Below, one piece after another: positions 29,544-39,212 of a stretch of DNA of 64,000 nucleotides (position 1 is its first letter; every line of letters begins with the position of its first letter). A model generated the notes under the pieces. The model was given only the letters and a program-made list of their open reading frames with translations. It did not search any database and had not been told where the DNA came from. Source of the stretch: Deltaproteobacteria bacterium (lineage in GTDB: Bacteria > Desulfobacterota > Desulfuromonadia > Geobacterales > Pseudopelobacteraceae). The stretch spans positions 25,993-89,992 of the forward strand of contig JAJYBH010000001.1 of assembly GCA_021779135.1 (NCBI GenBank), written 5' to 3'. Both the position numbers and the translations under genes were made by a program.

Positions 29544-29580
29544 GATTTAAACCAAGGACTCCAAGAACAAGGACGGAAAC

Positions 29581-29994
29581 ATGAATCCGATTAATACGTT
29601 TGTGCCGATCATACAAGGCCTTAAAATCACACTGGGGCATCTATTCAAAAAACCGGTCACCTTGCAGTACCCAGATGAGCGACCAAAAGTAGCAGCGCGC
29701 TTCAGGGGGCTGCATGCATTGAATGTTTCTCACAACAAGGCAAAATGTGTGGCCTGTTACCTCTGCCCTACTGTTTGTCCTGCCAAGTGCATAACGGTTG
29801 AGGCGGGTGAGGATGCTTCCCATGACAAGTTTGCTGCTGTCTATGAGATTGACATGTTACGCTGCATCTTCTGCGGTTACTGTGTCGAGGCTTGCCCGGT
29901 GGATGCCATTCGGATGACGGGTGAGTTTGAGCTGGCCAACTATAACCGCAAGGATTTCGTCTACTCCAAGGAACGACTCTTAGAAAAGAAATAA
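29581..29994 (+). CDS. nuoI: NADH-quinone oxidoreductase subunit I
   Basis: 137 aa. Carries clusters N6a and N6b in two ferredoxin motifs, CVACYLCPTVCPAKC and CIFCGYCVEACPVDA, linking NuoG to NuoB. Conserved tail (AIRMTGEFELANYNR). Twelve bases before nuoJ. Confidence 0.97.
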   Translation: MNPINTFVPIIQGLKITLGHLFKKPVTLQYPDERPKVAARFRGLHALNVSHNKAKCVACYLCPTVCPAKCITVEAGEDASHDKFAAVYEIDMLRCIFCGYCVEACPVDAIRMTGEFELANYNRKDFVYSKERLLEKK

Positions 29995-30005
29995 AGGAGC
30001 AGTAC

Positions 30006-30509
30006 ATGGAAACCCTCTTCTTCTTAATAATCTCGCTGGTGGCCATCGTGTCGGCGATCCTGGTGGTTACCTGCAGGAACCCGATAAATAGTGCTCTGTC
30101 ACTGATCCTGACTTTTTTCTGTCTGGCAACCTACTACGTGATGCTGGATGCACCATTCATGGCTGCAGTTCAGGTGATGGTATATGCCGGTGCCATCATG
30201 GTCCTGATTGTGTTCACCATCATGCTGCTCAATATCCGGGTAAACGCATCTAAAAGCCAATCACATAAAATTGTGCTGGGAACTATTATCGGTTTCTTCA
30301 CGCTGATCAATACCGCTGTAATCGTTTTCAAGGGTCGTGTCGCAATTCCCAGCGGACCATTGACTGGCGAAATTATCAAGCAACAGGGTCATACCGAGTT
30401 GATTGGGCGTGAGATGTTCACCACCTTTCTGCTCCCTTTCGAGATAACTTCGATTCTACTCCTGGTAGCCATTATAGGTGCTGTTATTTTGGCCAAGAAA
30501 AAAATCTAG
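30006..30509 (+). CDS. nuoJ: NADH-quinone oxidoreductase subunit J
   Basis: 167 aa, five membrane helices. The conserved [19 protein letters not shown], with the helix that bends during turnover, is present. Ribosome site AAAGGAG. Confidence 0.96.
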   Translation: METLFFLIISLVAIVSAILVVTCRNPINSALSLILTFFCLATYYVMLDAPFMAAVQVMVYAGAIMVLIVFTIMLLNIRVNASKSQSHKIVLGTIIGFFTLINTAVIVFKGRVAIPSGPLTGEIIKQQGHTELIGREMFTTFLLPFEITSILLLVAIIGAVILAKKKI

Positions 30510-30525
30510 ACAGAGGGATAAATTC

Positions 30526-30828
30526 ATGGAAAATCTGAACGGTTATCTCATAATCAGCGCCATACTTTTCTCGATCGGGACGATTGGTGTGCTGACGCGC
30601 AAAAATGCCATCGTTATCTTCATGTGTGTGGAAATGATGCTTAATGCTGTGAATCTTACCTTCGTGGCGCTTTCACGGCACTTGGGCAATCTGGACGGAC
30701 AGGTGTTTGTTTTCTTTGTCATGACTGTTGCCGCTGCGGAGGCCGCCGTCGGTCTGGCTTTGATGATAGCATTTTACAACAACAAAGAATCGATTGACGT
30801 CGATGACGTCAATCTGATGAAGTGGTAG
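30526..30828 (+). CDS. nuoK: NADH-quinone oxidoreductase subunit K
   Basis: 100 aa from ATG 30526; the longer frame overlaps nuoJ and lacks a ribosome site. Three helices with the conserved membrane glutamates in [12 protein letters not shown] and [11 protein letters not shown], which take part in the proton path. Confidence 0.97.
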   Translation: MENLNGYLIISAILFSIGTIGVLTRKNAIVIFMCVEMMLNAVNLTFVALSRHLGNLDGQVFVFFVMTVAAAEAAVGLALMIAFYNNKESIDVDDVNLMKW

Positions 30829-30881
30829 TTCCGGTTTCAATAAAACAAACAACGTTTAACGATTGAATAAAGGAGTCCCAC

Positions 30882-32876
30882 ATGCTTGACTACGTTTGGC
30901 TGATCCCGTTCTTCCCGCTTGTTGGTTTTCTGATCAACGGATTGCTCGGGAAAAAGATCAAGAATGAGGCGGTCATCGGTGCAATCGGCACCTTGGCGAT
31001 ATTTTCGTCATTTATTGTCTCCTGCATGGTTCTTCTCGAGATGATAGGTCTATCTCCCGAGAATCGAGTCTTTGAGAAAGTGGTCTTTCCTTGGATTCAC
31101 TCCGGTAACTTCAAGGCGGATATGGCTTTTTTGGTGGATCCGCTCTCCTGTGTAATGATCATGGTCGTCACAGGGGTAGGATCTCTGATTCACCTCTACT
31201 CCATTGGCTATATGCACGGTGAGGAGGGCTTCTACCGCTTTTTCGCCTACCTGAACCTGTTCTGTATGTCCATGCTGCTGCTGGTGCTGGGCGGCAACAT
31301 GCTTGTCATGTTCATCGGCTGGGAAGGTGTCGGTCTCTGTTCATACCTGCTGATAGGTTACTATTTCCACAAAAAATCTGCCGGGGACGCTGCTAAGAAA
31401 GCCTTTGTCATGAATCGCGTAGGCGACTTTGGATTCCTGATCGGCCTGTTTACTCTTTACTGGTGGCTCGGTAGCAACCATAATATTTGGACCATCAACT
31501 TCACCGAAATCAAAGCTGCGTCACATCTGTTGCCCTACGGAGGCGTTGTAACAATCGCTACTCTATGCTTCTTTGTTGGTGCTACGGGTAAATCGGCTCA
31601 GATTCCTCTCTTTACCTGGCTACCTGATGCCATGGAAGGTCCGACCCCCGTTTCTGCTCTGATCCACGCGGCCACAATGGTCACCGCAGGTGTTTACATG
31701 ATCGGTAGAATGAGCTTTGTCTTCATAAAATCGCCCGAGACTATGATGGTTATCGCAGTCGTCGGAGCTGCAACTGCTATCTTTGCAGCTACCATCGGTA
31801 CTGCGCAGAATGATATCAAGCGCGTTCTCGCTTACTCTACCGTATCGCAGCTCGGATTCATGTTTCTGGCCATGGGTGTCGGTGCATTTGGGGCCGGTAT
31901 CTTTCATCTTATGACCCATGCATTTTTCAAGGCCTGTCTGTTCCTCGGGTCTGGGTCGGTCATTCATGCCATGCACCATGCGCTACATAAAGGACACCTG
32001 CACGATGATGCCCAGGATATGCGCAACATGGGTGGACTCAGAAAAGCCATGCCAATTACTTTCCTGACATTTCTTGTGTCTACCATCGCAATCTCTGGAA
32101 TACCCGGTTTTTCCGGTTTCTTTTCGAAGGACGAGATCCTCTGGCAAGCCTTCGCCAACCCCTATCATGGCAATCTGAATTACTTCCTTTGGGCGACTGG
32201 TGCGATAGCGGCCTGTTTCACAGCCTTCTACATGTTCCGTCTGGTATTCATGACCTTCTTTGGCGAGTGCCGTATCAACAGCAAGGTCAAGGAGCACCTG
32301 CACGAGTCACCTCTGGTTATCACGATCCCTCTGATGGTGTTAGGTTTTCTTGCTCTGATCGGCGGCTATATTGGTATGCCGAAACTGATGGGAATGCTTC
32401 CTAACTACTTTGAACATTGGCTTGATCCCGTCTTTGAACTGGCCACAGAATACGGTGCCGCCTATGCACACCATGGCGAACATTCTAGTCATGCACTGGA
32501 ATGGGGATTGATGTTCGGCTCAGTAGTTATTGCCGTGATAGGTATCGGCATTGCAGCCACCATGTATACGAAAAACTCCACGCTGCCTAAACGGTTCACC
32601 GACGCGTTCCCGTCCTTGCACCGTGCCGTATACAACAAGTGGTACATCGATGAACTTTATGATTTTGCTTTTGTTAATCCCTGCAAGTCATTTGGCCAGT
32701 TTCTTTGGAAAGGTTTTGATGTGCTGGTTATTGACGGTGTTGTCAACGGTGTTGCCGGTGTGGTAATGGGATTCAGCGGCATATTCCGTTACATGCAGTC
32801 CGGCCTGATTTCCAACTATGCCTGGTCCATGGCCTTTGGCGTTGTTGTGATGCTGGGCTACTACGTATTCAAGTAA
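30882..32876 (+). CDS. nuoL: NADH-quinone oxidoreductase subunit L
   Basis: 664 aa antiporter-like subunit at the far end of the membrane arm, about sixteen helices plus the lateral helix at the C-terminus. Conserved GWEGVGLCSYLLIGYY, FTWLPDAMEGPTPVSALIHA and AYSTVSQLGFM. AAAGGAG precedes the ATG. Confidence 0.97.
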   Translation: MLDYVWLIPFFPLVGFLINGLLGKKIKNEAVIGAIGTLAIFSSFIVSCMVLLEMIGLSPENRVFEKVVFPWIHSGNFKADMAFLVDPLSCVMIMVVTGVGSLIHLYSIGYMHGEEGFYRFFAYLNLFCMSMLLLVLGGNMLVMFIGWEGVGLCSYLLIGYYFHKKSAGDAAKKAFVMNRVGDFGFLIGLFTLYWWLGSNHNIWTINFTEIKAASHLLPYGGVVTIATLCFFVGATGKSAQIPLFTWLPDAMEGPTPVSALIHAATMVTAGVYMIGRMSFVFIKSPETMMVIAVVGAATAIFAATIGTAQNDIKRVLAYSTVSQLGFMFLAMGVGAFGAGIFHLMTHAFFKACLFLGSGSVIHAMHHALHKGHLHDDAQDMRNMGGLRKAMPITFLTFLVSTIAISGIPGFSGFFSKDEILWQAFANPYHGNLNYFLWATGAIAACFTAFYMFRLVFMTFFGECRINSKVKEHLHESPLVITIPLMVLGFLALIGGYIGMPKLMGMLPNYFEHWLDPVFELATEYGAAYAHHGEHSSHALEWGLMFGSVVIAVIGIGIAATMYTKNSTLPKRFTDAFPSLHRAVYNKWYIDELYDFAFVNPCKSFGQFLWKGFDVLVIDGVVNGVAGVVMGFSGIFRYMQSGLISNYAWSMAFGVVVMLGYYVFK

Positions 32877-32913
32877 GCGATACTCTGCAATTTGCATAAA
32901 GGAGCATGAATTC

Positions 32914-34542
32914 ATGAGTAACCTATTGAGCCTGACGACATTCCTGCCGATACTGGGTGTCCTGTTGTTGCTGTTTATACCCAAAGACAGCAAAGGAACG
33001 CTGCGTAATGTTGCACTTGCAACAACAGTCGTGACTTTCATTGTGTCGTTGCCGATAATGTTTGGCTTCCAGAGTAACGCCGAATTTCAGTTCGTAGAGA
33101 ATATTCCCTGGATATCAGCCGGCCCGTTTGTCATGCGCTACTTCGTTGGTATCGATGGCATCAGCCTCTGGCTGGTCATCTTGACTACCTTCATCATGCC
33201 GATCGCGGTACTTTCCACCTATACTGCTGTCGAGGAGAAGGTCAAAGAGTACATGATCCTGTTGCTGTTGCTCGAGACCGGAATGCTGGGGGCGTTTATA
33301 TCCCTGGACATGTTTCTATTCTATATCTTCTGGGAAGTCATGCTGATCCCGATGTATTTCATGATTGGTATCTGGGGTGGTAAAAACCGAATTTATGCTG
33401 CTGTAAAGTTTTTCATCTACACCATGGTTGGCTCCCTGCTCATGCTTGTTGCTCTGATCTATCTCTATTTCAAGGGTGTAGAGGCCGGTTTTACCAACTT
33501 CGGACTTCTTCAGTTCTTTAACTTGCAACTACCGCTTGCAACACAGGTTTGGCTGTTCCTGGCCTTTGCCCTGGCCTTTGCAATCAAGGTTCCAATGTTC
33601 CCTTTGCATACCTGGTTGCCGGATGCCCACACCGAAGCACCAACAGCCGGTTCCGTTATCTTGGCCGCCATACTGTTGAAGATGGGTACGTATGGTTATG
33701 TACGTTTTGCTATACCGCTTTTCCCGGAGGCTGCCCACAAATTTGCTCCTCTCATCGCGACACTGGCAGTGATCGGCATTATCTATGCTGCACTTGTTGC
33801 CATGGTGCAGGAGGATGTCAAAAAATTGGTCGCCTATTCATCTGTTGCCCATCTTGGTTTCGTTATGCTGGGTGTTTTTGCCTTCAATGTTGAAGGTATC
33901 ACTGGTGGACTTCTGCAAATGATTAACCACGGTGTTTCCACCGGCGCTCTGTTCCTTATCGTCGGATTCATTTATGAACGTCGGCACACGCGACTGATTA
34001 CTGATTTCGGCGGACTCTCAAAACAGATGCCGATTTTTGCAACCATTTTCATGATTGTAACCTTTTCTTCGATTGGTCTACCTGGTACCAACGGGTTTGT
34101 TGGCGAGTTCCTGGTTCTAATCGGTGCCTTCGAAAGCGAACTGCGCTGGTGGACGATCATCGCTTCTAGCGGTGTGATTCTTTCAGCAGTCTATATGCTC
34201 TGGATGTTCCAGCGGGTTATGTTCGGTGAACTGGACAATCCAAAAAACCAGAAGCTGGCAGACCTGAATGCACGCGAGATTGTTATCATGGTGCCGCTGA
34301 TCGTTATGATATTTGTGATGGGTATTTACCCGAAACCATTTATTGACAAGATGGATCCAGCCATCAAAAAACTGGTATCACAGGTCCGCCCTCTTTCTAT
34401 GAGTGCCCAGAAGATGTCGGAAGCCCAGCCGTCACTTCCATCTGGACATACCGGTATTGAAATGCCCGCCGGACACCCCGGCATGTCTCCAGAAACTGAT
34501 TCACACGCGGCACCGGTAGCAAATCCACACGAAGCCAAGTAA
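32914..34542 (+). CDS. nuoM: NADH-quinone oxidoreductase subunit M
   Basis: 542 aa antiporter-like subunit. Conserved FYIFWEVMLIPMYF, TWLPDAHTEAPTAGSVILA and AYSSVAHLGFV. The last 50 or so residues after FIDKMDPAIKKL form a Pro/His/Gly-rich soluble tail (GHTGIEMPAGHPGM), longer than in E. coli NuoM (509 aa); its role is unknown. Confidence 0.97.
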   Translation: MSNLLSLTTFLPILGVLLLLFIPKDSKGTLRNVALATTVVTFIVSLPIMFGFQSNAEFQFVENIPWISAGPFVMRYFVGIDGISLWLVILTTFIMPIAVLSTYTAVEEKVKEYMILLLLLETGMLGAFISLDMFLFYIFWEVMLIPMYFMIGIWGGKNRIYAAVKFFIYTMVGSLLMLVALIYLYFKGVEAGFTNFGLLQFFNLQLPLATQVWLFLAFALAFAIKVPMFPLHTWLPDAHTEAPTAGSVILAAILLKMGTYGYVRFAIPLFPEAAHKFAPLIATLAVIGIIYAALVAMVQEDVKKLVAYSSVAHLGFVMLGVFAFNVEGITGGLLQMINHGVSTGALFLIVGFIYERRHTRLITDFGGLSKQMPIFATIFMIVTFSSIGLPGTNGFVGEFLVLIGAFESELRWWTIIASSGVILSAVYMLWMFQRVMFGELDNPKNQKLADLNAREIVIMVPLIVMIFVMGIYPKPFIDKMDPAIKKLVSQVRPLSMSAQKMSEAQPSLPSGHTGIEMPAGHPGMSPETDSHAAPVANPHEAK

Positions 34543-34574
34543 AAAAGCGTCAATCCGACCGGAGGATATACTAG

Positions 34575-36032
34575 ATGGACATGATTATTATTCCAGCCGT
34601 CAACTTTACACCGATTCTGCCGGAGATATTCCTCTCTGTGCTAGCCATGGTACTTCTGCTGATCAACGTATTCGTCCCGGGTGATCGCAAAGCCTACCTG
34701 GGTTACCTCAGTTTCTTCGGTATAGTTGCAACGGGCGTACTAGTTGGTGCTGGTTGGGGCGGTCATATCGAGAGCTTTAGCGGCTCGGTAGTACTGGATA
34801 ATTTTGCTACCTTTTTCAAGATGATCTTCCTTGTCGCTGCCGGACTTGCCGTACTCATTTCCGACCAGTACATGGAGCGCGAACAGTGCAACCACGGTGA
34901 ACTGTACCCTTTGATTCTTTTCTGTGTAGTCGGCATGATGCTGATGGCTTCGGGTACGGACCTGATGACAATTTTCCTCGGACTGGAGGTCATGTCAGTA
35001 TCTTTGTATGTTTTGGCCGGATTCAATCGAAGCAACAAGAAGTCTAACGAGGCAGGACTCAAGTATTTCCTTCTGGGGGCATTTTCCACAGGCTTCCTGC
35101 TGTACGGCATGGCCCTGACCTACGGTGCCACTGGAACAACACGTATTGCCAAAATTGCTGCGACAGTCGGCCAGATGACACTTCCTTCGACCAATATCAT
35201 GCTGGTAGCTGGCATGCTGCTGATGTTGACCGGATTTGCATTCAAGGTAGCCGCCGCTCCATTTCACATGTGGACCCCTGATGTCTATGAAGGTGCCCCG
35301 ACTCCCATGACCGCATTTATGTCAGCTGGACCCAAGGCCGCCGGTTTTGCAGCCGCCTTGCGTATCTTCCTGGTAGCTCTCCCCACATTGCAGGTTGAGT
35401 GGAGTCAAGTTTTCTGGATCCTTGCGGTATTGACTATGACTGTAGGCAACATCACGGCTCTTCGTCAGGATAACATCAAGCGTATGCTTGCATATTCATC
35501 CATTGCACATGCCGGTTATGCCTTGGTCGGCTTTGCTGCCGGTAACCCTACCGGTACGGCAGGCATTCTATTTTACATGTTGTCATACGCATTCATGAAT
35601 ATTGGTGCTTTTGCCATCATCATTCTGGTTGGCAAGAAGGGAGAAGCCAACGGAAATGTTCAGGACTTCGCCGGGTTCGGAGTCAAGCATCCTGTCCTAG
35701 CCGTTGCCATGTCAATATTTCTGTTCTCGTTGGCCGGTATGCCGCCTACAGCAGGTTTTATTGGTAAATTTTATTTGTTCTCAGGCGCAATTCAAAAAGG
35801 TTACATCTGGCTGGCGATCATTGGTGTACTTAACAGCGCCGCATCAGTCTATTACTACCTGAGGGTGATGGTTTATATGTACATGAAAGATTCTACTGAA
35901 GAATTCGACTGGATGCAGGTGACCGCTCCAATGGCACTGTGTGTTGCAATCTCGGTAGCTGGTTCACTGATACCCGGCATTGTCCCATCAATAATCCTCC
36001 AATTTGCACAACAGGCAATAAAGCTAATCTGA
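34575..36032 (+). CDS. nuoN: NADH-quinone oxidoreductase subunit N
   Basis: 485 aa, third antiporter-like subunit. Conserved FLGLEVMSVSLYVLAGF, AAAPFHMWTPDVYEGAPTPM and LAYSSIAHAGYAL. Ribosome site CGGAGG. Last gene of the operon, followed by a terminator. Confidence 0.97.
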   Translation: MDMIIIPAVNFTPILPEIFLSVLAMVLLLINVFVPGDRKAYLGYLSFFGIVATGVLVGAGWGGHIESFSGSVVLDNFATFFKMIFLVAAGLAVLISDQYMEREQCNHGELYPLILFCVVGMMLMASGTDLMTIFLGLEVMSVSLYVLAGFNRSNKKSNEAGLKYFLLGAFSTGFLLYGMALTYGATGTTRIAKIAATVGQMTLPSTNIMLVAGMLLMLTGFAFKVAAAPFHMWTPDVYEGAPTPMTAFMSAGPKAAGFAAALRIFLVALPTLQVEWSQVFWILAVLTMTVGNITALRQDNIKRMLAYSSIAHAGYALVGFAAGNPTGTAGILFYMLSYAFMNIGAFAIIILVGKKGEANGNVQDFAGFGVKHPVLAVAMSIFLFSLAGMPPTAGFIGKFYLFSGAIQKGYIWLAIIGVLNSAASVYYYLRVMVYMYMKDSTEEFDWMQVTAPMALCVAISVAGSLIPGIVPSIILQFAQQAIKLI

Positions 36033-36055
36033 CTTAGCTGCTTTTTTGTCATGAC

Positions 36056-36096
36056 ACGAAAAGGGCGGTCTCCTGGGAGGTCGCCCTTCGTATTTT
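36056..36096 (+). terminator. Terminator after nuoN
   Basis: AAGGGCG (36061-36067) pairs with CGCCCTT (36082-36088), extendable through flanking ACGA/TCGT and an inner TCTCC/GGAGG. The T-rich tail is short (TATTTT). Confidence 0.65.
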
Positions 36097-36111
36097 CGAG
36101 TGCGTAATTCT

Positions 36112-36414
36112 TCAATGGAATGTCGGCAGGCGCTCCTGGATAAGGACATAGGGGCTGATAATCAGCATGGAGAATTTCTTTGTAACATCATCATTCCACG
36201 AATGAATCTGCTTTGCGGAAGGTTTGCCAATCTTACCATCGTTAATCCACTGCTCAATCGTTGCTATATCGTCTTCCGCAACCTTTAATGCCGCTTCCGC
36301 AAGATCAAGGCTGTCATCAACAAGAATCAAACCTCCACGCTCCAAATGCGCTCGCAGCCAGCTCCATTCGCTTTCATCTATTGTCAGTGCCAGTTCCTCT
36401 TTAGACGCTATCAT
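36112..36414 (-). CDS. DUF2288 family protein
   Basis: 100 aa soluble protein matching DUF2288 from memory: ESEWSWLRAHLERGGLILVD near the start, AEDDIATIEQWINDGKIGKPS in the middle, and SPYVLIQERL at the end. No function is established for the family. Its ATG overlaps the stop of the upstream gene by four bases (ATGA), so translation is coupled. Confidence 0.75.
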   Translation of the reverse strand: MIASKEELALTIDESEWSWLRAHLERGGLILVDDSLDLAEAALKVAEDDIATIEQWINDGKIGKPSAKQIHSWNDDVTKKFSMLIISPYVLIQERLPTFH

Positions 36415-36782
36415 TTAAAAAAGCCTTTCTCGATGCATTTCTCGCGAACTGCAATGGTATCATCTACGACTTTTTTCTGTTCGATAGACATGGCAGCATA
36501 ACCTAGTGTATCAAGTGGTGTTATCACCGTATGAACATATTGCTCGAAATTAATGTTAAGTGGCAGGTTAGTGCTGACGCAGTCACAGAATTTTTCGCGA
36601 GCAAATGCCTTCATGCACTGGTCTGATTTAACCGCAGTGATAGATTGTTGTGCCTTGAGGATCTTCAGTTCCTGTATCTGTTGTTCGAGTTGTCTGATTT
36701 TCTCCATCATGTCATCCTGCGCAATAGAAGGAAGAACGGATAGAGACAGACAGGACAATATTAATATTAAGCGTTGAAGCAT
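36411..36782 (-). CDS. Secreted coiled-coil hypothetical protein
   Basis: 123 aa from ATG 36782, with GGAGAAAGG upstream. Signal peptide at about 1-20 (LILILSCLSLSVLPSIAQ). A short coiled coil at about 24-46 (MMEKIRQLEQQIQELK) follows, then a domain with four Cys (CMKAFAREKFCDC and a late REKCIEK) that could form two disulphides. Likely periplasmic. No family recognised. Confidence 0.65.
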   Translation of the reverse strand: MLQRLILILSCLSLSVLPSIAQDDMMEKIRQLEQQIQELKILKAQQSITAVKSDQCMKAFAREKFCDCVSTNLPLNINFEQYVHTVITPLDTLGYAAMSIEQKKVVDDTIAVREKCIEKGFFK

Positions 36783-36819
36783 GACCTTTCTCCAATCCAT
36801 GTAATGTGCTCCTGTTGTA

Positions 36820-37830
36820 TCAGGCAACGCAAACAAAATCGAGTCCTTCTTTTAAAGATAGCGGTCGGACGAGTTCTCTGAACTGCTCACGAGCGCCACG
36901 GACACCGATTGCCACAATAATTGGACCATGTTGGGTTCCAAGTTGATCCACGCTCATTACTGGAGCACCATGCAAAATTCGGCCAATCTTGCGCGGATCA
37001 ACATCCACCCAGCCGGATACGGAGATTCCCTTGTCAGCCAGTTGACGATGCCATGCCCGTCCTTCAAGACCAGCTCCGGCAATGATTACTTTCTGAGTAT
37101 TCTTGAGAAAACCTTGGCAGAGATGATAAAGCTTGCAGGCGCGGAATGCCGATGCACTGTACTCAATCATAGTGCGTGTGGCGCGATCGGGATGATCGCG
37201 CCAAAAAAAGAGTGGATACGGCACTCGTGCAAAACGTATTCCCATGTAGGCCATGCGCAACCAAAGATCGTAGTCTTCGGCCCATCCGCAGTCGCGATAA
37301 CCTCCTGCAGCTTCAATCAGGCCTCGTCGTGTCATAATAGAGGGATGAACAAATGGAGACTCGACGAAAAGGTCACGCTGGATCAGTTCATGGTTCACAA
37401 GGGCATTTTGCCAGGTTTCGTAGGACAACAAGCCCTGTTTGAGTGTGTTGCGTGGAAAATGACGGAAGTTGCAAGCCACCAGTCCCGTGTCGGCGTGCGT
37501 ATCCAGATATGTTGCCTGGAGTTCGAGACGCTTGGGATGGCAGATATCATCGCCGTCCATGCGCGCTAACAAGGGAGCTCGACAGGCTGCCAAGCCGCAG
37601 TTGAGTGCAGCCACCAATCCGCCACCATCCCGACGGATAACACGGATCCGGTGATCCATGCGGGCGGCCTCCGCCAAGATGGCGGGTGTATTATCGCTGG
37701 AGCCGTCATCCACGGCGATCAACTCCCAGTCTCGCAACGACTGCTGCGTGAGAGATTTGAGCGCCGCCGGGAGAAAGGCGGCTTCGTTGCGTACGGGCAT
37801 GAGAATCGAGATGCGGGGCAGGGCGGTCAT
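36820..37830 (-). CDS. GT2 glycosyltransferase with C-terminal Rossmann domain
   Basis: 336 aa from ATG 37830 (CAGGAG upstream). N-terminal GT-A domain: VRNEAAFLP, AVDDGSSDNTP (Asp41-Asp42) and the metal-binding ARMDGDD (92-95). From about residue 250 comes a second, nucleotide-binding fold (VIIAGAGLEGRAWHRQL, then GWVDVDPRKIG) resembling the N-terminal domain of PglD-type proteins. Presumably transfers a sugar onto a surface glycan; donor and acceptor unknown. It heads a three-gene minus transcript. Confidence 0.8.
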   Translation of the reverse strand: MTALPRISILMPVRNEAAFLPAALKSLTQQSLRDWELIAVDDGSSDNTPAILAEAARMDHRIRVIRRDGGGLVAALNCGLAACRAPLLARMDGDDICHPKRLELQATYLDTHADTGLVACNFRHFPRNTLKQGLLSYETWQNALVNHELIQRDLFVESPFVHPSIMTRRGLIEAAGGYRDCGWAEDYDLWLRMAYMGIRFARVPYPLFFWRDHPDRATRTMIEYSASAFRACKLYHLCQGFLKNTQKVIIAGAGLEGRAWHRQLADKGISVSGWVDVDPRKIGRILHGAPVMSVDQLGTQHGPIIVAIGVRGAREQFRELVRPLSLKEGLDFVCVA

Positions 37831-37904
37831 CAGGACTCCTGTTTTTTCTTGACGAATGAATGACACATCGTAAAGGATATATAAAAACACATAAGGACAT
37901 CGTA

Positions 37905-38507
37905 GTGATAAGCACGCTTCCGGGGTATCAGAACACAATCGGTGACATCGCAGAGAGGCTAGGGCGGCGCGTACACCAGAAGCAATACGCCGTTGGCAGG
38001 CGAACCAGGGCGGCGGTTGCCATGATCATGCGCGAGTTAGCGGATGACCTGGAGATTCTCTTTATAGAGCGGGCTACCGATCTCCGTGATCCCTGGTCAG
38101 GGCATCTGGCCTTTCCCGGAGGTAAGGTGGAACAGGGTGAACAGGCCCGCCAAGCCGCTGAACGTGAGACACGTGAAGAGATCGGTCTTGTCCTGGAGAG
38201 TGAACGTTATCTTGGCAGAATGTCCGATATTGTTGGGGCGAATCTCCCCGTACAGGTATCATGTTTCGCGTACGCGGCTGTATCGGCTGCCGTCCGGCCG
38301 GTAGTCAGCCCCGAGGTGCGCGATGTCTTCTGGGTCAGGCTGTCGGATATCCGTGATCCGCAACGCCACAGGCTGGCCACGGTCGGATTCTCAGGAAGAT
38401 CGCTGGAGGTGCCCGCCATCATACTTCCCCAGGCGGATAAGCCGGTGCTCTGGGGTCTGACTTACCGTCTGGTCATGCAGTTTCTGGAGATTATTCAAAC
38501 GCCCTGA
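37905..38507 (+). CDS. NUDIX hydrolase, CoA-pyrophosphatase-like
   Basis: 200 aa if started at GTG 37905, which has AAGGA seven bases upstream; an ATG at 37860 is also in frame but overlaps what may be the promoter (TTGACG at 37849-37854). A perfect Nudix box, G-x5-E-x7-REUxEExGU, lies at about 73-95 (GKVEQGEQ...REEIGL), preceded by SGHLAFPGG as in the NudL/CoA-diphosphatase group. The substrate is a nucleoside diphosphate derivative, possibly CoA. Confidence 0.8.
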   Translation: MISTLPGYQNTIGDIAERLGRRVHQKQYAVGRRTRAAVAMIMRELADDLEILFIERATDLRDPWSGHLAFPGGKVEQGEQARQAAERETREEIGLVLESERYLGRMSDIVGANLPVQVSCFAYAAVSAAVRPVVSPEVRDVFWVRLSDIRDPQRHRLATVGFSGRSLEVPAIILPQADKPVLWGLTYRLVMQFLEIIQTP

Positions 38508-38581
38508 CCGCCCCCGGTTGCATTTTTGTGCGAATGCCGTACACTGACGATATCAATAATCGAAATCCAGGAGGATATCCC

Positions 38582-39097
38582 ATGAAAGAACGCAGTGGCA
38601 TCATTACCTTCAAAGGCAATCCCTTTACCCTGCTCGGGCCTGAGCTTAAAGTCGGTGACAAGGCTCCTGATTTCACGGTGGTAGACAACGGCCTGTCACC
38701 GGTTTCTCTGGCAAACTCAGCCGGTAAGATCAGGATCATCAGCTCGGTACCCTCTCTGGATACGCCTGTCTGTGATACGGAAACCCGCCGATTCAATCAG
38801 GAGGCCGCCAGCCTGCCGGGCGATGTGGTCGTGCTGACAATCAGCCTCGACCTCCCCTTTGCCCAGAAACGCTGGTGCGGCGCGGCCGGCGTCGACAAGG
38901 TCACGACCCTGTCGGATTACCGTGACCGCTCGTTTGGCCAGAGCTATGGCGTGCTGATCAAAGAGCTGCTGCTTCTTACCCGGGCCATCTTTGTGGTGGA
39001 CGCACAGGGAGTTATCCGCTACATCCAGATAGTTCCCGAAGTGACCAGCGAACCTGATTATGCTGCGGTAATCGACGCCGTCAAACCGTTGCTGTAA
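38582..39097 (+). CDS. tpx: Thiol peroxidase Tpx
   Basis: 171 aa from ATG 38582 (AGGAGG upstream). Peroxiredoxin that reduces lipid and other hydroperoxides using thioredoxin. The peroxidatic Cys is in VPSLDTPVCDTETRRFN and the resolving Cys in RWCGAAG. Oxidative-stress defence fits an anaerobe. Convergent with copA. Confidence 0.96.
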   Translation: MKERSGIITFKGNPFTLLGPELKVGDKAPDFTVVDNGLSPVSLANSAGKIRIISSVPSLDTPVCDTETRRFNQEAASLPGDVVVLTISLDLPFAQKRWCGAAGVDKVTTLSDYRDRSFGQSYGVLIKELLLLTRAIFVVDAQGVIRYIQIVPEVTSEPDYAAVIDAVKPLL

Positions 39098-39110
39098 TAG
39101 TGTCATGTAA

Positions 39111-39135
39111 TGAGACGCCCCAGTGGGGCGTCTCA
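39111..39135. terminator. Stem-loop between tpx and copA
   Basis: Perfect 11-bp stem TGAGACGCCCC (39111-39121) with GGGGCGTCTCA (39125-39135) and a three-base loop. No T run on either side, so termination is likely but not certain. Confidence 0.55.
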
Positions 39136-39212
39136 TCGCCAAAGGCCTGCAAACCGCTACTAAACTCCGCCACATATTAGTCAACACCGGAAAATACAAC
39201 TGGTTTTACCGG

